DNA of 64,000 nucleotides, from NCBI GenBank assembly GCA_017643215.1, contig JAEPNV010000003.1, positions 124,001 through 188,000 of the forward strand, read 5' to 3'. The stretch comes from Roseibium sp. GTDB lineage: Bacteria; Pseudomonadota; Alphaproteobacteria; Rhizobiales; Stappiaceae. Numbering within the stretch: position 1 is the stretch's first letter; each line of letters begins with the position of its first letter. Positions 34,376 through 41,866 of this stretch are shown in pieces. The notes beneath the pieces were generated by a model, which was not told the DNA's origin, searched no databases, and worked only from the letters and a program-made list of their open reading frames with translations. A program made the position numbers and the translations under genes.

Positions 34376-35089
34376 ATGAGATTATCCGCGCCCATCTTCC
34401 GGTTGAAGCGCAAGGCCAAGGTGCTTTCCCGCCACATTGACATCCCACTGAGCGCCGCCCTTGACCGGATCGCGCAGGAAGAAGGGTTCCAGTCCTGGAG
34501 CCATCTTGCGGCAAAGGCGGACCGGCGCACCCCGGCAAGGCGCCTGCTCCATTCCTTCGCCCCCGGCGGGCTGGTGCTCATTGGTGCCCGCCCCGGCCAC
34601 GGCAAAACGCTGTTGGCGCTTGAGATCCTGACCGAGGCGCGCGCGGCGGGCCGGGCCGGATATGTCTTTTCGCTCGAGATGACGGAAGATCAAGCGCGCC
34701 GCCATCTGGAAAATCTGCACGCAAAGCCTCAGGAGACATCCGGGCGGCTTGTCCTCGACACAAGCGAGGCGATTTGCGCCGCGCACATTGTTGCGCGCAC
34801 CAAGGACGCAGAACCCGGGACCGTTGTTGTCGTCGACTATCTGCAGCTTCTCGATCAAAGGCGCAGCCATCCGGACCTTGACCGCCAGCTCGCCGACCTG
34901 GAGGCAGCGGCGCGGCAGCGCGGGCTGGTTCTGGTGCTGCTCTCGCAGATCGACCGGAGCTTTGAGCGCGCGCCAAGGGCTCTGCCGGATATCGGTGACA
35001 TCCGTCTCCCGAACCCGGCGGATCTCACACGCTTTTCAAGGTTTTGTTTCTTGCACCAGGGCGAAATCCGGGTAGACAGCGCGGCGTGA
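34376..35089 (+). CDS. Stand-alone DnaB-like (RecA-fold) ATPase
   Basis: A 237-residue protein containing the ATPase part of DnaB-type helicases only. Walker A is GARPGHGKTLLALE, a SLEMTEDQARRHL segment matches the DnaB sensor region, and Walker B is VVVVDYLQLLDQR, followed by VLLSQIDRSFE. The first ~70 residues carry a short helix (LSRHIDIPLSAALDRIAQEE, GFQSWSHLAA) that resembles the 'glyoxalase-like/TraY' basic N-terminal tags of phage-type proteins. It lacks the DnaB N-terminal domain and is about half the length of a replicative helicase. GGAGG lies ~10 nt upstream. The family exists in alphaproteobacteria as 'DNA helicase' of unknown role. Confidence 0.8.
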   Translation: MRLSAPIFRLKRKAKVLSRHIDIPLSAALDRIAQEEGFQSWSHLAAKADRRTPARRLLHSFAPGGLVLIGARPGHGKTLLALEILTEARAAGRAGYVFSLEMTEDQARRHLENLHAKPQETSGRLVLDTSEAICAAHIVARTKDAEPGTVVVVDYLQLLDQRRSHPDLDRQLADLEAAARQRGLVLVLLSQIDRSFERAPRALPDIGDIRLPNPADLTRFSRFCFLHQGEIRVDSAA

Positions 35090-35166
35090 GACGGTGGCAA
35101 AATCCAGCTTGCACACTCAGGCGAGATCTGTTGGATGGCCCAAACGCGACGATCAGGGACATTAGC

Positions 35167-35700
35167 GTGACCGACGTAACCTATTCCGACGCCCATATCC
35201 GGGCCATCCTGGACGAGGTGAAGACCATCGCCATGATCGGCGCCAGCGCCAATTCCGTGCGCCCGTCCTATTTCGTCCTGAAATACATGCTTGCCAAGGG
35301 CTATGACGTGTGGCCGATCAATCCCGGACAGGCCGGCAAGGAGATCCTCGGACAGACGGTCTATGCCGGTCTTAATGACCTTCCCGGCGTGCCGGACATG
35401 GTTGATATCTTCCGCAATTCCGAGGCGGCCGGACACATCGTCGACGGTATTCTGGCCTCCGGGCGCCTGCCGAAGGTCATCTGGATGCAGCTGACCGTCC
35501 GCAACGATGAAGCAGCCCGGCGTGCGGAGGCGGCCGGCATCAAGGTGGTCATGAACCGGTGCCCGAAAATCGAATACGGGCGGCTATCCGGCGAAATCGG
35601 CTGGGCCGGCGTGAATTCGCGCACGGTCTCCGCCAAACGACCCACGCTGCAGGCCGGATTTCAGCACCGGGGCCTCGGACCAAAAGGCAAGCAGGCCTGA
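35167..35700 (+). CDS. CoA-binding (YccU-type) protein
   Basis: A 177-residue Rossmann-fold protein. The CoA-binding motifs are IAMIGASANSVRPSYFVLKY and YDVWPINPGQAGKEILGQ, with a later VVMNRCPKIEYGRL motif that is conserved in the family. Function is unproven; members bind CoA and may regulate metabolism. The GTG at 35167 (GGGA ~8 nt before) is chosen over earlier codons that would read into the end of the ATPase gene. It may share a transcript with the upstream ATPase gene and the downstream metY, as in many Hyphomicrobiales the CoA-binding gene sits before the O-acetylhomoserine sulfhydrylase gene. Confidence 0.9.
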   Translation: MTDVTYSDAHIRAILDEVKTIAMIGASANSVRPSYFVLKYMLAKGYDVWPINPGQAGKEILGQTVYAGLNDLPGVPDMVDIFRNSEAAGHIVDGILASGRLPKVIWMQLTVRNDEAARRAEAAGIKVVMNRCPKIEYGRLSGEIGWAGVNSRTVSAKRPTLQAGFQHRGLGPKGKQA

Positions 35701-35805
35701 CCCGGTTTCGGCAGGCGGCCTCACCTTCGCTTAACGGCCAAGTCTTATCCTCCGTCCATCGCCAGCGTTCTCCAAGCCGGAACCGGTTTTTGAGGAGGTA
35801 TGGAC

Positions 35806-36012
35806 ATGGAAGACCTGATCCGTTTTTTCACACCCTTCGAGTGGCTTCTTGCCGCGGCCGCGGGTCTCATTGCCGCTGGTCTCTATGTCTTCGTGAAATG
35901 CACCGAGGGTGAGCCGACCTATCCGGCCAGCGACCGTGGCGGCCGACAAGGATTTTCGATCGAATTGGATGGCGGCGCGGACAATGGGTTCGCCGGAGAC
36001 GGCGGCGATTGA
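35806..36012 (+). CDS. Small single-pass membrane protein
   Basis: A 68-residue protein. Residues ~10-29 form one membrane helix (WLLAAAAGLIAAGLYVFV), followed by a polar Gly/Asp-rich tail (SDRGGRQGF, DGGADNGFAGDGGD). The ATG at 35806 lies 7 nt after AGGAGG; an ATG at 35800 would lie directly on that site. Function unknown. It sits between the CoA-binding gene and metY on the same strand. Confidence 0.6.
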   Translation: MEDLIRFFTPFEWLLAAAAGLIAAGLYVFVKCTEGEPTYPASDRGGRQGFSIELDGGADNGFAGDGGD

Positions 36013-36173
36013 CGCCGGACCCGAAACGTCTTTCACCCGCCGCGTCACCCAATTGGACAAAACCTTTGCCGCTGCCCCGCCAAGTCTTTGACCTTGTCCG
36101 ATCCTTCGGCCAAGATGCCGCCGACCGAGGGGCTGCATCATTCAAAAGCCTCTGACGAAACGGAGGAATTTTT

Positions 36174-37454
36174 ATGAGCGAAGGCATTCCGGGTTTTTCA
36201 ACGCTGGCCATCCACGCAGGCGCGCAGCCTGATCCGGCGACCGGCGCGCGGGCAACGCCGATCTATCAAACGACGTCGTTCGTGTTTGATGATGTGGACC
36301 ACGCCGCCTCGCTGTTTGGCTTGCAGGCGTTCGGCAACATCTACACCCGGATCACCAATCCAACGACCGCGGTCCTTGAGGAGCGGATCGCCGCGCTTGA
36401 GGGCGGAACAGCGGCCCTTGCCGTTGCCTCCGGTCACTCGGCCCAGCTCCTGGCCTTCCACGCCATGATGACGCCGGGCGACAACATCGTCGCGGCGAAC
36501 AAGCTCTACGGCGGCTCGATCAACCAGCTCAATCATTCCTTCAAGAGCTTCGGCTGGGAGGTGAAATGGGCGGATCCGGACGATCTATCCACATTCGAAG
36601 CGGCGATTGACGAGAACACCAAGGCAATCTTTATCGAGAGCCTGGCCAATCCCGGCGGCATCATCACGGATATGTCGGCGATCAGCGCGATCGCAAAGGC
36701 CAGGAACATTCCGCTGGTCGTCGACAACACCATGGCAACGCCGTATTTGTGCCGGCCGATTGATTTCGGCGCGGATGTCGTCCTGCATTCGCTGACGAAA
36801 TTCATGGGCGGCCACGGCAATTCCATGGGCGGTGTGATTGTCGACGGTGGCTCGTTCGACTGGTCCGCCGATAACCGTTACCCGCTTTTGTCCAAACCGC
36901 GCCCGGAATACCAGGGCATCGTCATTCACGAAACGTTCGGCAATTTCGCCTTCGCCATTGCCTGCCGGGTCCTGGGCCTGCGCGATCTGGGGCCGGCCAT
37001 TTCGCCGTTCAATTCGTTCATGATCCTGACCGGGATCGAGACCTTGCCGCTCAGGATGCAGCGCCATTCCGACAACGCCAAGAAGGTCGCCCTGCACCTG
37101 GCCGGCCATGACAAGGTGAGCTGGGTGTCCTATGCCGGTCTGCCGGAGGACCCCTATCATGCACACCAGCAAAACTACATGCCCAAGGGGGCCGGCGCGG
37201 TCTTCACCTTCGGCGTGGAAGGCGGTTATGACGCGGGCGTCAAACTCGTCTCCGACACCCAGCTGTTCTCGCATCTGGCCAATATCGGCGACACGCGCAG
37301 CCTGATCATCCACCCGGCCTCCACGACCCACCGCCAACTGTCCGATGAGCAGAAGACCGCCGCGGGCGCGGGGCCGGACGTCGTCCGGATTTCCGTTGGC
37401 CTGGAGGATGTCGAGGACATCATCGCCGATCTGGATCAGGCGCTGTCCGCGTAG
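36174..37454 (+). CDS. metY: O-acetylhomoserine aminocarboxypropyltransferase
   Basis: The 426-residue PLP enzyme of the Cys/Met metabolism family joins O-acetylhomoserine with sulfide (or methanethiol) to make homocysteine (or methionine). It begins with the family opening GFSTLAIHAGAQPDPATGAR, has ITNPTTAVLEERIAALEGG, and the PLP lysine in HSLTKFMGGHGNSMGG. The length and the C-terminal GGYDAGVKLVSDTQLFSHLA segment are those of MetY rather than the shorter MetZ. GGAGG lies 7 nt before the ATG. I looked for a SAM-II riboswitch in the 160-bp leader and did not find its conserved core. The terminator just after the stop is split by a repeat insertion. Confidence 0.94.
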   Translation: MSEGIPGFSTLAIHAGAQPDPATGARATPIYQTTSFVFDDVDHAASLFGLQAFGNIYTRITNPTTAVLEERIAALEGGTAALAVASGHSAQLLAFHAMMTPGDNIVAANKLYGGSINQLNHSFKSFGWEVKWADPDDLSTFEAAIDENTKAIFIESLANPGGIITDMSAISAIAKARNIPLVVDNTMATPYLCRPIDFGADVVLHSLTKFMGGHGNSMGGVIVDGGSFDWSADNRYPLLSKPRPEYQGIVIHETFGNFAFAIACRVLGLRDLGPAISPFNSFMILTGIETLPLRMQRHSDNAKKVALHLAGHDKVSWVSYAGLPEDPYHAHQQNYMPKGAGAVFTFGVEGGYDAGVKLVSDTQLFSHLANIGDTRSLIIHPASTTHRQLSDEQKTAAGAGPDVVRISVGLEDVEDIIADLDQALSA

Positions 37455-37654
37455 CAGCGACACACATCGGGCAAAAGCCCGTCACGTGGCGGGCTCAGCC
37501 TACTGACAAACCAATTGGTCTTTCGGCAGTCATGCTCGGGCCTGCCCCACTGTTGTCGGATTAACCCGTGAATGAAGACGTAACGATCTGATATCGTTCG
37601 GTTTTTCGTTCCGGCATGCAGAGTAGACATACACACCAAAAGGGCGCGGCATGG

Positions 37655-37706
37655 CCTCTCCCCCTTGAGGGGGAGATGTCCGCGCATGCGGACAGAGGGG
37701 GGTGAG
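37655..37706 (+). repeat. REP-like palindrome, unit 1
   Basis: CTCCCCCTTGAGGGGGAG forms a hairpin, followed by GTCCGCGCATGCGGAC and AGAGGGGGG. This two-hairpin unit resembles the common REP elements of rhizobia. Confidence 0.65.
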
Positions 37707-37735
37707 TCTGGTCACAACAAACCAAATTCACCGCG

Positions 37736-37796
37736 AACTCTGAGAGCCTTAGACCCCCCTCTGTCTCCTGTCGGAGACATCTCCCCCTCAAGGGTG
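37736..37796 (-). repeat. REP-like palindrome, unit 2, with 60-bp repeat shared with 51 kb
   Basis: The block from AACTCTGAGAGCCTTAG through CTGTCTCCTGTCGGAGACAT to CCCTCAAGGG is a reversed REP unit. Nearly the same block is found at 51001-51056. Confidence 0.65.
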
Positions 37797-37935
37797 GAGA
37801 AGGGTGCTTACCGCTGGTTTCAGCAAAACGGCGGCCGCTTGAAGTTTAACCGGACAGCCGTGGAACCTTGTCCGAGGATGACGACGAAAAACCGGGGAGT
37901 GTCCGCACCCTCATCCCGTCACGTGGCGGGCTTTT

Positions 37936-39066
37936 TTAAGTGATCCCCGTTTCGCGCTGAGCACTCCGGCCCACAGGATAGCTGCCTTTCAGCACCACCA
38001 GGTATTCGATGCTGGCCGCCAGCACGAACACCGCAAAGCCCTGGTGGATCAACGCCATGTCGAGCGGCACTTGCCAGATCAGCGTCAAGATTCCGAACAC
38101 GGCCTGAAGGGCAATGAAGCCGCACAGGACAGCGGTTACACGGATCAGCGCCGGGCGCTTTGATGCCCGCAGTGTGCGCCAGAGAAGATACAGCACCGCT
38201 GCAATCAGCAGATAGGCGGTCATACGGTGCTGGAACTGCACCATCATGACGTTCTCGAACAGGTTGATCCACCAAGGTGCCATTACAAAGAGCCGGTCCG
38301 GCACGATCTGACCATCCATGAGGGGCCAGGTGTTGAAGGCAAATCCGGCGTTGAGGCCGGCGACCAGACCGCCCAGAAAGAGCTGCAAGAACACCAGGCC
38401 GAGGAACACCCACCCAAGGGGCACAAGCGCCGACCGTTCCTCTGAAGACGGCGGATCGTGCGGCGCGAGCCGGCGGGCAAGCCAATAAAGATAGGCGAAA
38501 ATGAAAAACGCCAGCGTCAAATGCGTGGCAAGACGGTACTGGCTGACATCGGTCCGCTCCACCAGCCCGGAGGCGACCATCCACCAGCCGACCGCGCCTT
38601 GCAATCCACCCAAAAATAGCGCGAAGACAAGCCGGGGCTTGAGCCAGGGCTCCAGACGTCCCTGGGCCCAAAACACCACAAGGGGAACAAAAAACGCCAC
38701 ACCGATCGCCCGTCCGAGCAGCCGGTGCCCCCATTCCCACCAAAAAATGAACTTGAATTCGTCGAGGCTCATGCCCTTGTTGATGAGCTGGTACTCCGGG
38801 ATCTGCCGGTATTTTTCCAGCTCTTCTTCCCACTGGGCGTCCGTCAGCGGCGGGATCACGCCGTGGATCGGTTTCCATTCGGTGATCGACAGGCCCGATT
38901 CGGTCAGCCGCGTGGCCCCGCCCACCACGACCATGATCAGGATCAGCGTGCAAACACCGTAGAGCCACCAGCGCACCAGGGCCCGGTTGCGCAGCGCAGC
39001 CGTGTCCGCAGCACCAGCCTGTGCTGCGCCCGCGCTTACTTGGGAAATCTCCGATGTCACCGCCAT
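37936..39066 (-). CDS. ctaA: Heme A synthase
   Basis: The 376-residue inner-membrane protein has eight predicted membrane helices and converts heme O to heme A for aa3-type cytochrome oxidase. Heme-ligand histidines lie in WWEWGHRLLGRAIG, RLATHLTLAFF, FQHRMTAYLLI and MALIHQGFAVF. The segment GGATRLTESGLSITEWKPI after the first helix is a strong family mark. ATG at 39066 is chosen (GGGG-rich site 8 nt before); an upstream ATG at 39126 adds 20 residues. The long form without the Cys pair in the first loop is typical of alphaproteobacteria (type 2). Confidence 0.95.
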   Translation of the reverse strand: MAVTSEISQVSAGAAQAGAADTAALRNRALVRWWLYGVCTLILIMVVVGGATRLTESGLSITEWKPIHGVIPPLTDAQWEEELEKYRQIPEYQLINKGMSLDEFKFIFWWEWGHRLLGRAIGVAFFVPLVVFWAQGRLEPWLKPRLVFALFLGGLQGAVGWWMVASGLVERTDVSQYRLATHLTLAFFIFAYLYWLARRLAPHDPPSSEERSALVPLGWVFLGLVFLQLFLGGLVAGLNAGFAFNTWPLMDGQIVPDRLFVMAPWWINLFENVMMVQFQHRMTAYLLIAAVLYLLWRTLRASKRPALIRVTAVLCGFIALQAVFGILTLIWQVPLDMALIHQGFAVFVLAASIEYLVVLKGSYPVGRSAQRETGIT

Positions 39067-39192
39067 GTGCTGCCCCGGATTTGACCTTTGGCCAGCTGAG
39101 ATATAGGTGCACCGGTAATTGGGCAAGCCGCTGGTCGGTGTTGCGACACTTGACCGCCCTCACCATCCGCATTTCACACAGGAGTGAACCCC

Positions 39193-39405
39193 GTGCCGTC
39201 ACTGCGAAAATTCATCGGTATGGTCGTTCTGGTCGTGTTCGTCATTGTCTATGCGTTTTGCGCCATGGTCATTGGCGACATGACCTTACAAAACGCGAGC
39301 GGCTGGGCAGCGTTCGCCTACTACGCGGTCGCCGGATTGGTGTGGGTTGTTCCCGCAGGCGCGATTATCTGGTGGATGGAAAAAGGCGGTAAACAGCGGA
39401 CTTGA
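39193..39405 (+). CDS. DUF2842 small membrane protein
   Basis: A 70-residue protein with two membrane helices (IGMVVLVVFVIVYAFCAMVI and YYAVAGLVWVVPAGAIIWWM). This is the size and pattern of DUF2842, a family limited largely to alphaproteobacteria and often next to cytochrome oxidase assembly genes, here divergent from ctaA. GTG at 39193 lies 9 nt after CAGGAG; a GTG at 39184 overlaps that site. Its last 41 bp overlap the convergent polysaccharide deacetylase gene. Confidence 0.8.
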   Translation: MPSLRKFIGMVVLVVFVIVYAFCAMVIGDMTLQNASGWAAFAYYAVAGLVWVVPAGAIIWWMEKGGKQRT

Positions 39406-40465
39406 GCCCGAACCCGCCGGCGGCCCACCGGGCGGCGCGGTAAAGCGCAAAGGGCGCGCCGGTCAAATACTGGTCGAGGACCTCGCCGTTTTGAAACCGC
39501 CCGTTCAGCGATACCCTCGGCAGCATCATCGGATCCCGGGCGGCGGCGGAGGTTAGAAGTCCGGGAAACGTGGTCACCGAGGACGAGAATCCGAGGTCTC
39601 TCAGGACAGCGGCATCCCGCTCGCAGACCGCATAGTCCTTCCCATAGGGATAGGCGAAGTGTTTCGGCCGGAAACCCAGTTCGGTTTCAAGGCGCTTCAT
39701 GCCCTTCATGATGTCGGCGCGCGCGGACGCGGCGTCCAGACGCGCGAGCGCAAAGTGGTCATGGGTATGGGCGCCGATGGTCACGAGCGGGTCGCTTGCC
39801 AGCTGGCGGACCTCGTCCCAGTCCATCATCAATTCATCGGCGATCGCGGATAGATCCAGGCCACGGCTCTCGGCAAGCGCACGGACAATCACACGCTGCT
39901 CGTTTTCGGTGGTCTCCCGTCCCAGGACGTCGATCATCCGGTCGAAACAGGCGGTCTTTTCCTCGGTCGTTCGGCAGGAAATGCCGTCTTCAAGATCAAG
40001 CGCGGACAGGGCCAGTTTGTCGTTGTTCGCCACCAGCCGCTCAAGCGCGATCCACCACAGCTCACTCTCCCGGTCGATAAGACCGGAGGTGATGTAGACG
40101 GTGAACGGCGCGCCGAGCTCCCGCAGGATCGGATAGGCGACATCAAGATTGTCCCGGTAGCCGTCGTCAAAGGTCAAAACGGCGTAGCGTTTGCGGCCGT
40201 AACCGGATTTGAGCAGATCGACGGCTTCGTCCAAATGCAGGATGTCATAGCCCTGCTCCCGGATCCGATTGACCGTAAAGCGCAAGAATTCCGGCGAAAT
40301 CTCCAGGTGCGCGTTGGGCTGGAAGGCATCGGCGCGCGGCCGGCGGACATGGTGCAGCATGAACACGGCACCAAAGCCCTGCGTCAGCGGCGCAAGCACG
40401 CGGCCGGCCCCGCTGGCTTTGAGCACCTTAAATCCGTGCCGGAAAACCGTTTGTCGCACATTCAT
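39365..40465 (-). CDS. Polysaccharide deacetylase (NodB-type) family protein
   Basis: A 366-residue protein with a NodB homology domain. The first motif is LTFDDGYRDNLDVAYPIL (catalytic base and metal-binding Asp), the second is IGAHTHDHFALAR (metal-binding His pair), and PYGKDYAVCERDAAVLR forms the third. The opening KASGAGRVLAPLTQGFGAVF and MLHHVRR are typical of the group near exopolysaccharide genes. There is no signal peptide, so it may act on lipid-linked or cytoplasmic sugars. It probably removes acetyl or similar groups from a polysaccharide intermediate. It is divergent from the GNAT-like gene at 40572. Confidence 0.88.
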   Translation of the reverse strand: MNVRQTVFRHGFKVLKASGAGRVLAPLTQGFGAVFMLHHVRRPRADAFQPNAHLEISPEFLRFTVNRIREQGYDILHLDEAVDLLKSGYGRKRYAVLTFDDGYRDNLDVAYPILRELGAPFTVYITSGLIDRESELWWIALERLVANNDKLALSALDLEDGISCRTTEEKTACFDRMIDVLGRETTENEQRVIVRALAESRGLDLSAIADELMMDWDEVRQLASDPLVTIGAHTHDHFALARLDAASARADIMKGMKRLETELGFRPKHFAYPYGKDYAVCERDAAVLRDLGFSSSVTTFPGLLTSAAARDPMMLPRVSLNGRFQNGEVLDQYLTGAPFALYRAARWAAGGFGLKSAVYRLFPSTR

Positions 40466-40571
40466 AGCTGGTGGTCCAAAACGCGCAGTCTTTTCCTTCT
40501 ATGGCACGCTTTGTTTAAGATTTATTGCTACTTCTGCCGAGAGTTGAAATCGAACGCAAAAGAGGCCGCCG

Positions 40572-41831
40572 ATGGCATCGGCTCTTTCAAAGACAACCGC
40601 GTTTGACATTACCGATCCGGCGCGGGGCGGTCCCGCCGCGCACGCCGGCATCGATATGGCGGCGGACATGTCGATGATCGACGTTCAGATCCTGAGCGGT
40701 CTTGAGGACGCCGAGCCGATGTGGCAGTCCCTGGAAGTTGACGGCATCGGCGGGCCTTATCAGACCTTTCGCTGGTGCAAGGCCTGGTGCGACACCATCG
40801 GCACCCGTGATCGGGCCGAACCCGTGATTGTCATCGGCACGATCGCGCAACGGCCCGTGTTTATCTTGCCGCTTGTGAAACGGCGCCGGTTTGCCGTGAC
40901 AATGCTGTCGTTTCTGGGGTCGGAGGTTGCCAATCAGAACACCGGCCTGTGGCTTCCGCAGGCCTATGCCGCCGTACCGCCGGGCGCGCTCGGCGCGCTT
41001 CTTCAAAAAGCGTGTGATGAAGCCGGCGCCGATGTCATGTTTTTGGAAAACCTGCCCGAGTCCTGGGCCGGACGGGCGCACCCGTTGGTCCAGGCCAGGT
41101 CGCAGCCAAGCCCCAGTTCGGTCTTCCAGCGCGCGCTCGACCGCCCCTTCGATCAGCTTTTTGTCCAGACGCACAGCAAATCGACACGGCGCAAGCTCAA
41201 GCGCAAGCGCAAGCTGCTCGGCGAGGCGGGCGGCTTTCGGGCCTTCAAGGCAACCACACAGGACGAGGTCCGGTTGGGCCTCGACGCGTTTTTGCATCAG
41301 CGCAAGGTCCGGGCCGTGACAAGCGGGATTCCAAGCGGCTTCAGCGACAAAGCGAAACAGGCATTTCTGGCGGATTTGAGCCGCATCGACGCGGCGGCGA
41401 CCCACCCATCCGCATCGCTGGACATCTGGATCCTGGAAGCCGGAGGGGCGATCCAGGCGACGTATTTGAGCGTGACATATCGCGGCACGCTGACCGGTTA
41501 CGCCACCAGCGTCGGCAACACCGAATTGACCGCCCACAGTCCGGCGATCATCCTGATCAATCACATTGTCGAGGCCGCCTGCGCCGACCCGGAGGTCGAG
41601 GTGTTTGATTTCGGACTTGGCGATGAGCGTTACAAACGCTCCTGGACGTCGCCGGTCACGCTGCGCGACGCCTTTTTGCCGGCAACGCTCAAGGGCCGAG
41701 CCGCAGTCGCCGCGCTTCAGCTCCGCCAGACCGTCAAGGCGTCGATCCGTGGTTCGGAGACGATCTGGTCGCTGGTGCGCAAGGCGCGGAAATGGCGCGC
41801 ATCGACCAAACGCGCCGGCCGGGCGGACTGA
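40572..41831 (+). CDS. BioF2-like (FemAB/GNAT-fold) acyltransferase of the EPS cluster
   Basis: A 419-residue cytosolic protein of the BioF2-like/CelD acetyltransferase type. It shows WQSLEVDGIGGPYQTFRWCK near residue 50, a basic helix THSKSTRRKLKRKRKLLGE in the middle, and the closing EVFDFGLGDERYKRSWTSPV, all hallmarks of this group. Members sit in exopolysaccharide and cellulose clusters and probably transfer an acyl or aminoacyl group to the polymer or its carrier. Start at the ATG at 40572; no strong Shine-Dalgarno. It faces the Wzz-like gene with 35 bp between stops. Confidence 0.8.
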   Translation: MASALSKTTAFDITDPARGGPAAHAGIDMAADMSMIDVQILSGLEDAEPMWQSLEVDGIGGPYQTFRWCKAWCDTIGTRDRAEPVIVIGTIAQRPVFILPLVKRRRFAVTMLSFLGSEVANQNTGLWLPQAYAAVPPGALGALLQKACDEAGADVMFLENLPESWAGRAHPLVQARSQPSPSSVFQRALDRPFDQLFVQTHSKSTRRKLKRKRKLLGEAGGFRAFKATTQDEVRLGLDAFLHQRKVRAVTSGIPSGFSDKAKQAFLADLSRIDAAATHPSASLDIWILEAGGAIQATYLSVTYRGTLTGYATSVGNTELTAHSPAIILINHIVEAACADPEVEVFDFGLGDERYKRSWTSPVTLRDAFLPATLKGRAAVAALQLRQTVKASIRGSETIWSLVRKARKWRASTKRAGRAD

Positions 41832-41866
41832 GCTTCGGGCATATCTGACAGCGTTCGAAGGTTCGT

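Larger units (their letters stand above)
37546..37863. repeat. MITE-like element, second copy, containing REP palindromes
   Basis: The left end reads CCCACTGTTGTCGGATTAAC and the right end, in reverse complement, CCACGGCTGTCCGGTTAAAC. These match the ends of the element at 29255-29549. The interior holds two REP-like units in inverted orientation (37655-37706 and 37756-37796). Confidence 0.6.
37478..37932. repeat. 18-bp direct repeats flanking the inserted repeat element
   Basis: CCCGTCACGTGGCGGGCT occurs at 37478-37495 and again at 37915-37932. The left copy follows AAAAG and lacks a T-run; the right copy is followed by TTTTT. Together they look like one original metY terminator (AAAAGCCCG...CGGGCTTTTTT) that was duplicated and split by insertion of ~419 bp. 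Confidence 0.65.
37455..37935. other. Repeat-bearing intergenic region between metY and ctaA
   Basis: No gene. It contains an 18-bp direct repeat at both edges (37478-37495, 37915-37932), a MITE-like element (37546-37863) and two inverted REP-like palindromes inside it. Confidence 0.6.

Noticed and set aside
36013..36173. SAM-II riboswitch before metY
   Set aside because: Such riboswitches are frequent before alphaproteobacterial met genes, but the conserved pseudoknot core could not be found here.
37655..37796. CRISPR-like repeats
   Set aside because: The repeats are two inverted REP-type palindromes, without regular spacers or cas genes.
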